A DNA stretch of 64,000 bases from Leptolyngbya sp. PCC 6406 (lineage in GTDB: Bacteria; Cyanobacteriota; Cyanobacteriia; Phormidesmidales; Phormidesmidaceae): positions 2,907,718 through 2,971,717 of the forward strand of contig NZ_KI913949.1 in the NCBI RefSeq assembly GCF_000332095.2. The letters are read 5' to 3'. Positions within the stretch are counted from its first letter, which is position 1. Every line of letters starts with the position of its first letter. Made by a program: the position numbers and the translations under genes. Of this stretch, positions 54,771 to 63,552 are shown one piece after another. The notes under the pieces are model-generated. The model saw only the letters and a list, made by a program, of their open reading frames with translations, searched no databases and was not told the DNA's origin.

Positions 54771-55331
54771 CTAATAGCAATACCGTCCGCTGCTGTTGGG
54801 ATAGAGTTTCTCCGAGCCCTTGCGACTAGCTCCCAGTAGCGTGGATACCACCACACATTGCTTTTTGCCAAAACTATTGGCTCCAACTACGGTCACCGTT
54901 CCTAGGCGAGGTCTGGGTTCTCCCAAATGGGTGAAGTACACGTAGTACACGCCGTTGGCTGCAATCAGTGTGGTATCGGGGTTATCAATCGTGACGCGAT
55001 GGTGGAGGCGGGTCCAATTCGTCACGGTATTGGCGGGCTGATCATTGGGGTGGACGGTCCACTCCCAATGATCAGTCTGTTGGCGCAGACTAAAGCGCCA
55101 CGCACTACGACTATTGATCGCGCTATTTTGGGCGGATTGAATCCCTTGGTGGACCTCATCGCGAGCCACTTGGATTTGCCGATTGGCTAGGAATACGAAC
55201 CAAGTGGGGGCCGCGATCGCGGCTAAAATCCCGACAATCACCAGCACTACGATAATTTCGATGAGCGTAAATCCGGAAGTGCGATCGCGTAGCAACCATC
55301 GGTTTCCCCGATGTTTTAATACTTCAACCAT
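54771..55331 (-). CDS. Prepilin-like protein (type IV pilin/GspH type)
   Basis: 186 aa from the ATG at 55331 (MVEVLKHRG). A class III signal is clear: basic leader, then 'SGFTLIEIIVVLVIVGILAAIAAPTWFVFLANRQIQVARDEVHQG', with cleavage expected before F and E at +5. The C-terminal half is a beta-rich GspH-like domain with two cysteines (about 'KKQCVVVSTLLG' and the final 'RYCY'), which may form a disulphide. It is likely a minor pilin of the type IV pilus. It stands alone on this strand and diverges from egtB. Confidence 0.88.
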   Translation of the reverse strand: MVEVLKHRGNRWLLRDRTSGFTLIEIIVVLVIVGILAAIAAPTWFVFLANRQIQVARDEVHQGIQSAQNSAINSRSAWRFSLRQQTDHWEWTVHPNDQPANTVTNWTRLHHRVTIDNPDTTLIAANGVYYVYFTHLGEPRPRLGTVTVVGANSFGKKQCVVVSTLLGASRKGSEKLYPNSSGRYCY

Positions 55332-55563
55332 AGATTTTTCCTGCACCCTGCCCGTTTCCCCAACCTGCCTGGAGCCCATTCGGCGTCACCATCGTAAAAA
55401 TACGGATGAAAGATTGCAGACGAGTCGGATTTCGGTATTTTAACGGGGTTTTTACGGCGATTGCCACTAGCTTTTGGCCAATCCATCCCACAGGACTGCG
55501 CTGGAAAAGTCTGCCACAATAACCAACAGTGCCGCCCCGTGGCCGCTGTTTAGCTGCTTCCCT

Positions 55564-56886
55564 ATGATCCTTTCCTCCCCCGCTGCCCCCACCCTAAAAC
55601 CGGGGCTGTACAGTCAGTACCAAGCCGTGCGCAACCTCAGCGAAGTCCTGTGCCAGCCCTTAGAAATCGAAGACTATGGCATCCAGGGCATGGCGGATGT
55701 CAGTCCTCCCAAATGGCATCTGGCCCATACCACCTGGTTTTTTGAGACTTTTTTACTGCACCCCTATCTACCGTCCTACCAGGGGTTTCACCCCACCTAC
55801 GGCTATCTGTTCAATTCCTATTACGAGGCGGTGGGGGCACGCCATCCCCGGCCCGAACGGGGACTGCTATCGCGGCCCACGGTGGCGGATGTTTATCGCT
55901 ACCGAGCCCATGTGGATGAAGCGATGGAGACGCTGCTGCACCAGCAGGGGGATCATCCCGCTGTGGTGGCCCTGACCACGTTGGGCATACACCACGAACA
56001 ACAGCACCAGGAACTGCTGTTGACGGACCTCAAATACAATCTGGCCCTGAATCCACTACACCCCGCCTACCGTCCAGCGATTCCATCTGCTAGCCCATCT
56101 GCTAGCCCCAGTCCCAGCCCCCTGACATTCATTGAGTTTGCTGGCGGGCTCCACACCATTGGTCATCAAGGCTCTGGGTTTGCCTTTGATAATGAAGGGC
56201 CTGCCCACCGGGTCTATCTGCAAGACTTTGCCCTAGCGTCGCGCCTGGTAACCAATGGGGAATACCTGGAATTTATCGCCGCTGGGGGCTACCGAACCCC
56301 CGAATATTGGCTCTCGGAGGGGTGGGCCATAGTACAAAGCCAGGGCTGGCGGGCTCCCCTGTATTGGGAGCAACGGCAGCAGGATTGGGAACCAGGGGAG
56401 CAGCGGGACCAGGAGGAACAGCCCCAGGGCCAGTGGTGGACCATGACCCTGAGCGGTCTGCACCCTCTGGACCTGGCTGCTCCTGTGAGCCATATCAGCT
56501 ATTTTGAGGCCGATGCCTTTGCCCAGTGGCGGGGTTGCCGACTGCCCACGGAAGCCGAGTGGGAGGTGGCAGCAGCGGGGGTACCCATTCAGGGGAATCT
56601 ACTGGCGGCTAACGCGCTCCAGCCCCAAGCAGCCCCAGGGCTGGGCGGATTGGAGCAACTCTATGGCGATACCTGGGAGTGGACCCAAAGCGCCTATTTG
56701 CCCTATCCCGGCTTTCGCCCTGCTGCCGGTGCGGTGGGGGAATATAACGGCAAGTTTATGTGTAACCAGATGGTGCTGCGGGGTGGCTCCTGTGTGACGC
56801 CACCCGGTCACATTCGCCCGACCTATCGGAATTTCTTCCCCCCCAGTGCCCGCTGGCAGTTCAGCGGTCTGCGGCTGGCTCAATAG
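55564..56886 (+). CDS. egtB: Ergothioneine biosynthesis sulfoxide synthase
   Basis: 440 aa from the ATG at 55564; the open frame extends upstream to 55474. EgtB joins hercynine to a thiol donor (gamma-Glu-Cys or Cys) with O2 at a mononuclear iron. The N-terminal DinB-like part has the iron ligands: 'PPKWHLAHTTWFFETF' and 'TTLGIHHEQQHQELLLTDLKYN' (HxxxHxE). The C-terminal FGE-sulfatase-like domain has 'FAFDNEGPAHRVYLQDFALASRLVTNGEYLEFI', 'CRLPTEAEWEVAA', 'GDTWEWTQSAYLPYPGF', 'VLRGGSCVTPP'. egtD follows 194 bp later on the same strand, completing hercynine synthesis and sulfoxide formation. No egtC or egtE is nearby. Confidence 0.93.
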   Translation: MILSSPAAPTLKPGLYSQYQAVRNLSEVLCQPLEIEDYGIQGMADVSPPKWHLAHTTWFFETFLLHPYLPSYQGFHPTYGYLFNSYYEAVGARHPRPERGLLSRPTVADVYRYRAHVDEAMETLLHQQGDHPAVVALTTLGIHHEQQHQELLLTDLKYNLALNPLHPAYRPAIPSASPSASPSPSPLTFIEFAGGLHTIGHQGSGFAFDNEGPAHRVYLQDFALASRLVTNGEYLEFIAAGGYRTPEYWLSEGWAIVQSQGWRAPLYWEQRQQDWEPGEQRDQEEQPQGQWWTMTLSGLHPLDLAAPVSHISYFEADAFAQWRGCRLPTEAEWEVAAAGVPIQGNLLAANALQPQAAPGLGGLEQLYGDTWEWTQSAYLPYPGFRPAAGAVGEYNGKFMCNQMVLRGGSCVTPPGHIRPTYRNFFPPSARWQFSGLRLAQ

Positions 56887-56911
56887 GGTGATCGGGGCAT
56901 CAACGTAAGCC

Positions 56912-56976
56912 GAGCCAATATTGGCTCCGAGGAATTCAGGAGTTAGGAGCCAGAATTCAATACTCTCCTAACTCCT
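56912..56976. repeat. Hairpins between egtB and egtD
   Basis: GAGCCAATATTGGCTC (56912-56927) is a perfect palindrome. AGGAGTTAGGAG (56938-56949) pairs exactly with CTCCTAACTCCT (56965-56976). They may terminate or attenuate between the two genes; no T-tract follows. Confidence 0.5.
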
Positions 56977-57080
56977 AGCTCCTACTCACGAGATTTGTTC
57001 CGCTTTGAGTTGATACCCAGGTGATCGCTCTAGGTTATCCGTTCTCTGTTCACTGACCGGTTCACATTGAAGGATTTTTT

Positions 57081-58058
57081 ATGGTTGCTCGCCTTAGCTT
57101 TCAGACCCAGCGATTTCCCGTTAAGCTGTACGATTTCCATCCCCCGGTAGAGGACTTTCGTAGTGCCGTGCTTGAGGGTTTGAGCCTGCCTCAAAAGGCA
57201 ATTTCTCCTAAGTTTCTCTATGACAAGCGCGGATCTGAGCTATTTGATGCCATTTGCCAACTGCCGGAGTACTATCTCACCCGCACGGAGAGGGGGATTT
57301 TGCAGACCCATGCCCACCCCATCGCCACTTGTCTCGGGGGGCACACCTTGGTGGAACTGGGTAGCGGTAGCAGCCAGAAAATTCGGATTTTGCTGAAGGC
57401 TGCTCCCCAGGTGCGGACCTATGTGGGGGTCGATATTTCGCGACAGCACTTGCAGGAGGCTTGTCTGGCCCTGATGCAGGATTTTGATGCCCTGGATGCG
57501 ATCGCAGTTTGTGCCGACTACACCCAGCCCCTGCCGGTGGAGCAGATTCCTGAAATTCGGGACCACCGCACCCTGGGCTTTTTCCCAGGGTCATCCATTG
57601 GCAATCTGGAGCCGATGGAGGTGGTGACCTTTCTCAAAACCATGGCGGTGCTGGGGGAGCTGATCGTCGGCGTGGATTTGAAAAAGTCCGCCACTATCTT
57701 AGAGCCCGCCTACGACGACGCCCAGGGCATTTCCGCCGAGTTCGCCCTCAATCTACTAACGCGCATGAACCGGGAGTTGGGGGCGAATTTTGAACGCCAG
57801 CAGTTTACCTACCAGGCTCCCTACAATCCCCAAGCTGGACGCATTGAAATGGCGATCGTCAGCCGATGCGATCAGACCGTGCGCCTGGGAGAGGCGGAGA
57901 TTCACTTTAGCCGGGGCGAAACCCTACGCACCGAGCATTCCTATAAATACACGATTGAGGAATTTCAGTTGCTAGCGATGGAAGCGGGGTTTCAGCCCAT
58001 CCAGGTGTGGACCGATGCCGACCAGTTCTTTAGCCTGCACCACTTAAAGCAGATCTAA
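57081..58058 (+). CDS. egtD: L-histidine N-alpha-methyltransferase
   Basis: 325 aa. EgtD trimethylates the alpha-amino group of histidine with three SAM to hercynine, the first ergothioneine step. The N-terminal 'SPKFLYDKRGSELFDAICQLPEYYLTRTERGIL' is a family signature. The SAM site is 'LVELGSGSSQKIRILL' with 'YVGVDISRQHLQEA'. 'LGFFPGSSIGNLEPMEVVTFL' and the late 'ETLRTEHSYKYTIEEFQLLA' are also conserved. It ends tail-to-tail with the amidase gene, overlapping by 15 bp. Confidence 0.95.
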   Translation: MVARLSFQTQRFPVKLYDFHPPVEDFRSAVLEGLSLPQKAISPKFLYDKRGSELFDAICQLPEYYLTRTERGILQTHAHPIATCLGGHTLVELGSGSSQKIRILLKAAPQVRTYVGVDISRQHLQEACLALMQDFDALDAIAVCADYTQPLPVEQIPEIRDHRTLGFFPGSSIGNLEPMEVVTFLKTMAVLGELIVGVDLKKSATILEPAYDDAQGISAEFALNLLTRMNRELGANFERQQFTYQAPYNPQAGRIEMAIVSRCDQTVRLGEAEIHFSRGETLRTEHSYKYTIEEFQLLAMEAGFQPIQVWTDADQFFSLHHLKQI

Positions 58059-59609
58059 ACCTTGTCCAAGTCCAGAAGTGGAGTTTTCTCGGTGGGGAAA
58101 CTCCAGATTTCGATCTGGACTTGGTATGGGATCCTGAATTATGCCTTGAGTTTGAATTATGCCTTGGCTTTCCAGCCAAGCTGCCACCTGTAAAATCCGG
58201 GCTTCCTGGTAGGGGGCGGCCACGATTTGAATGCCGACGGGTAAGGGTCCTACGTCCCTGACGGGAACGGATAGGGCGGGGAGACCAATAAAGGAGAGGG
58301 GCTGGGTATAGAGTCCCAAGTGGGGCCGCACCAATACCGATTCCTCCAGAATGGTCATGGTTTCTTGATCCACAAAGGGGGCGACGCAGGGGGTAGTGGG
58401 AGCCAGCACAATGTCCACAGTTTGAAAAAGCTCCTGAACCCGATCGCGAAACCAGCGCCGAAACCGCTGGGCTTGCAGGTACCAAGGGCTAGGAATGAGG
58501 GCTCCGGCGAGGAAGCGATCGCGGGTGGCGGGGTCAAACTCCATGGGTCGTTGCTGGAGACGCTGGAGGTGCAACTGGCTGCCTTCGCAGGCGGTAATCA
58601 GGTAGGCGGCGGCCCGCGCCCGTGCCGCTTCTGGGAACGTGACGCGCTGGGTCGTACCCAGGGCGGTTGCTACTTTTTCCAAGGCTGCCGCGATCGCGGG
58701 TTCCATGCCTCGGGCAAAGTGGTCGTCAGCAATCGCGATCCGCAATCCATCGGGGGATTGACCCAGGGCAGCCACCATCGCTGCTGGTGGCCGCTGGGTA
58801 CAGACGGGATCGCGAGGATCTGGTCCCTGCATGGCGTCCAGACTGGCTGCCGTGACCCAGAGGGAATTGGCCAGGGGACCGATATGGTCCAAACTGGCGG
58901 AAAACAGGTAGGCTCCCCCCCGAGAGAGACGGCCATAGGTGGGCTTGAAGCCATAGACGCCGCAGAGCCCTGCCGGAACCCGAATCGAGCCATTGGTGTC
59001 GGACCCGAGGGTGAGGGGGACTAGCCCCGCTGCCACCGCCGCCGCCGATCCCCCGGAGGATCCCCCCGCGACCCGGCGCGGATCGTGGGGATTGGGGGTG
59101 GTGCCGTAGTGGTGGTTGACGGTGACAAAGCCGTAGGCGTATTCGTCCATGTTCAATGCCCCTACGAGCACTGCCCCGGCAGCTTCGAGACGCGCGATCG
59201 CAGTGGCATCTTGACGGGCTGGAGCATTGCCCTGGTTAATTTTGGACCCCGCCAGGGTGACCTCTCCGGCGATGTCGTAGAGGTTCTTGACCGCAAAGGG
59301 TACTCCCGCTAAGGGACCGACGGGCTGTCCGGCTGCGATCGCGGTATCCACCGCAGCGGCCTGTTTTCGGGCACGGTCAGCGGTGAGGTGAGTAAAGCAA
59401 TGGCAATCACCAGGGTCGCGGACCGGCCCTTGGCCATCGCGCCGCTGAATCTGATCGAGGGTTGCCTCCACCACATCGCGAGCCATGATTTTGCCCTCTT
59501 GAACGGCTGTGGCAATGGCCTGGGCATCCATTGGCCTGGGGATATTCATTGGGGTATTCTCTGGAGCACCTATTGGGAGATCACGGGGGGAATCACAGGG
59601 TACCGTCAT
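58044..59609 (-). CDS. atzE: AtzE-family amidohydrolase
   Basis: 521 aa from the ATG at 59609 (MTVPCDSP), chosen because it lies in the 3' end of the upstream gene (17-base overlap), as in coupled pairs. It is an amidase-signature enzyme: catalytic Lys in 'GVPFAVKNLYDIAG', Ser-Ser in 'RRVAGGSSGGSAAAVAAGLVPLTLGSDTNGSIRVPAG'. Together with its 67-aa partner it matches the AtzE/AtzG heterotetramer that hydrolyses 1-carboxybiuret in cyanuric acid breakdown. No cyanuric acid hydrolase or allophanate hydrolase gene is nearby, so the natural substrate here is unknown. Confidence 0.88.
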   Translation of the reverse strand: MTVPCDSPRDLPIGAPENTPMNIPRPMDAQAIATAVQEGKIMARDVVEATLDQIQRRDGQGPVRDPGDCHCFTHLTADRARKQAAAVDTAIAAGQPVGPLAGVPFAVKNLYDIAGEVTLAGSKINQGNAPARQDATAIARLEAAGAVLVGALNMDEYAYGFVTVNHHYGTTPNPHDPRRVAGGSSGGSAAAVAAGLVPLTLGSDTNGSIRVPAGLCGVYGFKPTYGRLSRGGAYLFSASLDHIGPLANSLWVTAASLDAMQGPDPRDPVCTQRPPAAMVAALGQSPDGLRIAIADDHFARGMEPAIAAALEKVATALGTTQRVTFPEAARARAAAYLITACEGSQLHLQRLQQRPMEFDPATRDRFLAGALIPSPWYLQAQRFRRWFRDRVQELFQTVDIVLAPTTPCVAPFVDQETMTILEESVLVRPHLGLYTQPLSFIGLPALSVPVRDVGPLPVGIQIVAAPYQEARILQVAAWLESQGIIQTQGIIQDPIPSPDRNLEFPHRENSTSGLGQGLDLL

Positions 59610-59796
59610 GGGCCGATCCCTCCGGGTCAAATATGGGAGCGGGCTCGTCCGTCTCCCCTAAGGGAAAGTCGAGCACGGGCTGAGCGATCGCCACAATCCG
59701 GTCAAAGTTTTCCACCACACTGGGCAGGATGACTGCGGGAATCTCTAGGTGCAGAAGGGCGGCGGTGGTTTCGACGTAGGCTTGCCAGGGGGACAT
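59593..59796 (-). CDS. atzG: AtzG-like (DUF4089) small subunit
   Basis: 67 aa from the ATG at 59796 (MSPWQAYVETTAALLHLEIP); the frame extends upstream through a hairpin but that part is not conserved. The pattern 'YVETTAALLHLEIPAVILPSVVENFDRIVAIAQPVLDFPL', ending with 'EPAPIFDPEG', is typical of DUF4089/AtzG proteins, which bind and stabilise AtzE. Its stop lies inside the start of atzE, implying coupled translation. Confidence 0.85.
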   Translation of the reverse strand: MSPWQAYVETTAALLHLEIPAVILPSVVENFDRIVAIAQPVLDFPLGETDEPAPIFDPEGSAHDGTL

Positions 59797-59877
59797 GGGG
59801 AGTGGGGTTATAGCAGCGGTTTTAACCGCCGTGAGTCTAGCCTGCGCAACGATGGTAGCGCTACTTCCGCCGCGCGG

Positions 59878-59928
59878 TACCAAAGGTTGGTTTCGAGGGT
59901 TGGGAACCCTCGAAACCAACCTTTGGTA
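59878..59928. repeat. Perfect 24-bp-arm hairpin in divergent atzG/mscS region
   Basis: Arms 59878-59901 and 59905-59928 are exact inverses (start TACCAAAGGTTGGTTTCGAG) with only GGG between them. It lies 82 bp upstream of atzG and 18 bp upstream of the mscS start. Its position between two divergent promoters is odd for a terminator. Confidence 0.85.
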
Positions 59929-59946
59929 GATGTCATTGCCGAGGAA

Positions 59947-61140
59947 ATGGAGGATTATTTATCCCGTAGATTGAATTGGATGCAGAAAAATTTCATGTCC
60001 ACCGACTTTCTCCAGCTTGTCTGGCTGGGCAATACTGTTGCCGACTATGGGTTGGCCCTAGGGACGTTGGTTGTCGGGCTACTCGCGATCGCACTTCTAA
60101 GTCAATGGGCGATCGCCCGTCTCCAGGCTTGGGCGAGTCGCACGGCCACGGATCTGGATGATCGCCTGCTGCACTTGATAGAGCGGCCCTTGGTGCGCCT
60201 GCTATGGCTAGGGGTGTTGTACGTCAGCCTCAGTAACCTCACCCTGCACCCCATTTTGCAAGACGGCTTTAACGCCCTCTGCATCGCCCTAGCGACCCTA
60301 GGTGTAGTGCAACTATTAAGTTCGCTGGTGGAATATGGTGTGCGGGTCTACTGGCTAGGTCGCCGGGGAGATGACACCCTAGGACAGAGTTTGAATGCCC
60401 TCGTACCCGCCCTCAAGGGGGTAGTGTGGGCCGTGGGTTTTGTGTTTTTGCTAGACAATCTGGGCTTTGACATCTCCGCTGTGGTGGCCAGTCTGGGCAT
60501 TGGTGGACTTGCGATCGCATTTGCCGCCCAGGGTATTCTCGGAGATCTCTTCAGCTACTTTTCCATCATCCTGGATCGCCCCTTCGAGATTGGCGACTTC
60601 CTCGTCGTCGGGGATATGGTGGGCACCGTTGAACAGATAGGCATTAAAACCACCCGTCTTCGCAGCCTCACCGGAGAAGAGCTGATCGCCGCCAATACGG
60701 ACCTGACCAACTCCCGCATCCAGAATTTTCGGCGGATGCGGCGGCGGCGGATTGTCTTCACCCTAGGCGTCACCTACGAAACGCCCCAGGCCCAAATCGA
60801 AGCTATCCCCAAGCTGATTCAACAGGTCATCGACGCCACCGAAGGCGTCAGCTTCGATCGTGCCCACTTCAACAACTTTGGTGACCACAGCCTCGACTAC
60901 GAAGTGGTGTATTTTGTCGAAACCAGTGACTACACCACCTACATGAACGCCCAGCAAACTATCAACTTTGCCCTCAAGGCCAGCTTTGATCAAGCAGGCA
61001 TCGAGTTTGCCTATCCCACCCAACTGCTCTACTTGGCCCAAGTCAACGACCAGGGGGCGATGACCCCAGGTCCGTCGGAGGCCATGGCAACCCCCAATGG
61101 CCATGGTGCAACGGCCCCAGCCCCCCAATTCCAAGGGTAG
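59947..61140 (+). CDS. MscS-type mechanosensitive channel
   Basis: 397 aa from the ATG at 59947 (MEDYLSRRLNW). Four hydrophobic segments: about 27-47, 75-95, 110-125 and 158-200. The last pair leads into the pore helix 'DISAVVASLGIGGLAIAFAAQGILGDLFSYFSIILDRPFEIGDFL', the MscS signature with small residues lining the pore. The cytoplasmic beta domain follows ('GDMVGTVEQIGIKTTRLRSLTGEELIAANTDLTNSRIQNF'). The end is a low-complexity G/P/A tail. It releases solutes on osmotic downshock, in the plasma membrane. No regulatory domain is fused. Confidence 0.92.
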   Translation: MEDYLSRRLNWMQKNFMSTDFLQLVWLGNTVADYGLALGTLVVGLLAIALLSQWAIARLQAWASRTATDLDDRLLHLIERPLVRLLWLGVLYVSLSNLTLHPILQDGFNALCIALATLGVVQLLSSLVEYGVRVYWLGRRGDDTLGQSLNALVPALKGVVWAVGFVFLLDNLGFDISAVVASLGIGGLAIAFAAQGILGDLFSYFSIILDRPFEIGDFLVVGDMVGTVEQIGIKTTRLRSLTGEELIAANTDLTNSRIQNFRRMRRRRIVFTLGVTYETPQAQIEAIPKLIQQVIDATEGVSFDRAHFNNFGDHSLDYEVVYFVETSDYTTYMNAQQTINFALKASFDQAGIEFAYPTQLLYLAQVNDQGAMTPGPSEAMATPNGHGATAPAPQFQG

Positions 61141-61262
61141 GCGGGTCTCCAACGTGACGAAAATCCCTAGAAACTGTTACCAGGATCACAACCGGGAGCA
61201 GGCTGGGTCACGGGGGTTGCTTCATCGTTTCTTTACCATAGGGGTAAGCGTTGAGAAGCCTA

Positions 61263-61358
61263 ATGATGTCAACCCCCTGTAGAAAGCCCCTCAAGCTCAA
61301 TCCCTTCATTACCTACCGCGATCCCAACACCGGTAAGTGGATCGTGGTAAAGGCGTAG
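61263..61358 (+). CDS. 31-aa small protein, probably conserved in cyanobacteria
   Basis: ATG 61263 to TAG 61358 (a second ATG follows at 61266). The peptide ends 'LNPFITYRDPNTGKWIVVKA', a compact, well-structured-looking sequence of the type I associate with short cyanobacterial proteins (xLNPFxxYRDPxTGxW). GAGAAG lies 8 bases upstream as a possible ribosome-binding site. The function is unknown. The conservation statement is from memory and needs a search. Confidence 0.55.
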   Translation: MMSTPCRKPLKLNPFITYRDPNTGKWIVVKA

Positions 61359-61525
61359 CCCCCGGATCTCTCATCCAGCAAGGGGGCGATGTTCAGCCTT
61401 CCGCCCCAGATCTTTCCGCCATTTCCGACCGCAGGACATCTCTGCTGCCGATAAACCTGTCACAATAGCCGAATCCCTACGTCTGGCTTTTGGTAAAGGG
61501 AAGCGGACCCCTCTTGCACCTTGTA

Positions 61526-62473
61526 ATGCGTGACCTATACCCGCCCATTGCCCCCTATCGGGTCGAGTATCTACCCGTTTCTGATCGCCACACCCTTTAC
61601 CTAGAAGAAAGCGGTACACCCACCGGAAAACCCGTAATTTTTCTCCATGGTGGTCCTGGCGGCGGCAGCATGGCCCTATACCGCCAATTTTTTGACCCGA
61701 CCCAGTGGCGCATTATCCTGTTTGACCAACGGGGTTGTGGGCGCAGTACCCCCTACGCCGAGTTGCGAGACAACACCACCTGGGATTTGGTGGCGGATAT
61801 GGAGCGCATTCGCACCCATCTGGGCATTGACCGCTGGGTTCTCTTTGGGGGCAGTTGGGGCAGTACCCTAGCCCTGGCCTATGCCCAAACCCATCCCCAT
61901 CGTTGCAAAGGGCTGATTTTGCGCGGCATTTTTACGCTGCGATCCGAGGAAATTCAATGGTTTTATCAGTCGGGGGCAAGCTTTCTGTTTCCCGATGCCT
62001 GGGAAACCTACCTGGCCCCCATTCCCCCCGAGGAGCACCACGATTTGGTGGCAGCCTATTACCGCCGCCTCACCAGTGAAGATCAGCAGACACGGCTGAC
62101 GGCGGCGCGGGCCTGGTCTATCTGGGAGGCCAGTACCAGTAAGCTCATTCCCGATCCTGCCCTAGTGGATAAATTCAGGGAGGATACCTTTGCGGCAGCC
62201 TTTGCCCGAATTGAGTGTCATTATTTTGTGAATAGGGGCTTTTTTAAGTGCGATCGCTACTTGCTTGACCACACCCAGTCGCTCCGCCAGATTCCAGGAG
62301 TGATTGTTCAGGGCCGATACGACGTAGTCTGTCCCCCCCAAACCGCCTGGGAACTGCATCGGGCTTGGCCAGAGGCCGAGTTTTTCCTCATTCCTGATGC
62401 GGGCCATTCCGTCACAGAACCCGGCATCATCCACGCCCTAGTCGAAGCCAGCGATCGCTTTGCCACTCTATAG
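61526..62473 (+). CDS. pip: Proline iminopeptidase
   Basis: 315 aa from the ATG at 61526 (MRDLYPPIAPY). This alpha/beta-hydrolase releases N-terminal proline from peptides. 'RDLYPPIAPYRVEYLPVSDRHTLYLEESG' and 'VIFLHGGPGGGSMALYRQFFDPTQWRIILFDQRGCGRSTPYAEL' are typical. The nucleophile is Ser in 'LFGGSWGSTLALAYAQ'; Asp in 'IVQGRYDVVCPP' and His in 'IPDAGHSVTEPG' complete the triad. Family S33. It is convergent with pstB. Confidence 0.95.
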   Translation: MRDLYPPIAPYRVEYLPVSDRHTLYLEESGTPTGKPVIFLHGGPGGGSMALYRQFFDPTQWRIILFDQRGCGRSTPYAELRDNTTWDLVADMERIRTHLGIDRWVLFGGSWGSTLALAYAQTHPHRCKGLILRGIFTLRSEEIQWFYQSGASFLFPDAWETYLAPIPPEEHHDLVAAYYRRLTSEDQQTRLTAARAWSIWEASTSKLIPDPALVDKFREDTFAAAFARIECHYFVNRGFFKCDRYLLDHTQSLRQIPGVIVQGRYDVVCPPQTAWELHRAWPEAEFFLIPDAGHSVTEPGIIHALVEASDRFATL

Positions 62474-62510
62474 GCTTGCCGGTTCGCGGGTCTTTTCGGT
62501 TCGAGAATAT

Positions 62511-62541
62511 GGGAAGCGGCGGTTGGAAATCGCCGCTTCCC
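62511..62541. repeat. Hairpin between convergent pip and pstB
   Basis: GGGAAGCGGCG (62511-62521) pairs exactly with CGCCGCTTCCC (62531-62541) over a 9-base loop. Its place between two gene ends suggests a two-way terminator but no T-tract follows. Confidence 0.5.
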
Positions 62542-62557
62542 AACAACCAAATCTGCC

Positions 62558-63367
62558 CTACCCAAAGCGCCCGCTGACATAGTCCCGCGTACGCTGGTCT
62601 TGGGGAGAACTAAAGATTTTTTCCGTCGAGCCAGTTTCCACCAGATAGCCAACCCGTTGTCCTTTCTCCACAGCTTCCGCATTAAAGAACGCTGTGTAGT
62701 CAGAAATTCGAGAAGCCTGCTGCATGTTGTGGGTCACGATAACGATGGTGAAGTCCTTCTTCAACTCCGCCATCAGCTCCTCAATCCGCAGGGTAGAGAT
62801 GGGATCCAAAGCCGAGCAAGGCTCATCCATCAGGATCACATCTGGCTTCAATGCCACCGCCCGCGCAATACAGAGACGTTGTTGCTGACCACCGGACAGG
62901 GACAGGCCACTTTCCTTCAGCTTGTCCTTAACCTCATCCCACAGGGCCGCAGAGCGTAGGGATTTCTCTACCACTTCATCCATGTCCACTTTCATGCCAT
63001 TGATGCGCAGTCCAAAAGCAATGTTGTCATAGATGGACTTGGGAAAAGGGTTGGGCTTTTGGAACACCATGCCAATGCGTTGACGCACCACTACGGGGTC
63101 GATTTCTTCCCCATAGAGATCGATGCCATGGTAGGAAATTTTGCCCGCGACCCTGGCTCCGACAATCAAATCATTGGTGCGGTTAAAGCAGCGCAGCAGG
63201 GTACTCTTACCGCAGCCAGAAGGGCCAATAAGGGCAGTGATCTTATGGGTCATGATGTCCATATTGACATCCCGAACTGCCAGAGTGTCGCCGTAGTAAA
63301 CTTGGACGTTTTCCACCTGGAAAACTCGGCGAGTTTCAACCGCTACATTGTCTATCTGTCCTTGCAT
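62558..63367 (-). CDS. pstB: Phosphate ABC transporter ATP-binding protein
   Basis: 269 aa. PstB drives high-affinity phosphate import with PstSCA. Walker A '[19 protein letters not shown]', Q-loop '[21 protein letters not shown]', signature '[33 protein letters not shown]' with Walker B, and switch '[22 protein letters not shown]'. The Q-loop '[14 protein letters not shown]' is diagnostic of PstB. It lies downstream of pstA on the same strand, separated by 181 bp that is mostly a family 1 MITE. Confidence 0.97.
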   Translation of the reverse strand: MQGQIDNVAVETRRVFQVENVQVYYGDTLAVRDVNMDIMTHKITALIGPSGCGKSTLLRCFNRTNDLIVGARVAGKISYHGIDLYGEEIDPVVVRQRIGMVFQKPNPFPKSIYDNIAFGLRINGMKVDMDEVVEKSLRSAALWDEVKDKLKESGLSLSGGQQQRLCIARAVALKPDVILMDEPCSALDPISTLRIEELMAELKKDFTIVIVTHNMQQASRISDYTAFFNAEAVEKGQRVGYLVETGSTEKIFSSPQDQRTRDYVSGRFG

Positions 63368-63406
63368 GGGAACCTCATTGAGAAATCAGTAACGACTATC
63401 CAGAAC

Positions 63407-63552
63407 CTAGTACTCTGCGGCGGAAATACCCTGGCCGTTCCATCGTGGCACACCTCGGCCCCTCACCCTAGCCCTCTCCCAAGGGGAGAGGGGACCGGAA
63501 AATGTTGAGATGGCGCGGCAATAGTGGACTGATTTACGCCCTGGGGTACTAG
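63407..63552. repeat. CTAG-bounded MITE family 1, copy 6, between pstA and pstB
   Basis: 146 bp from CTAGTACTCTGCGGCGGAAA to GGGGTACTAG, with the shared core CGTGGCACACCTCGGCCCCT. Its right CTAG (63549-63552) contains the pstA stop codon. The copy splits the usual close pstA-pstB spacing. Confidence 0.8.
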
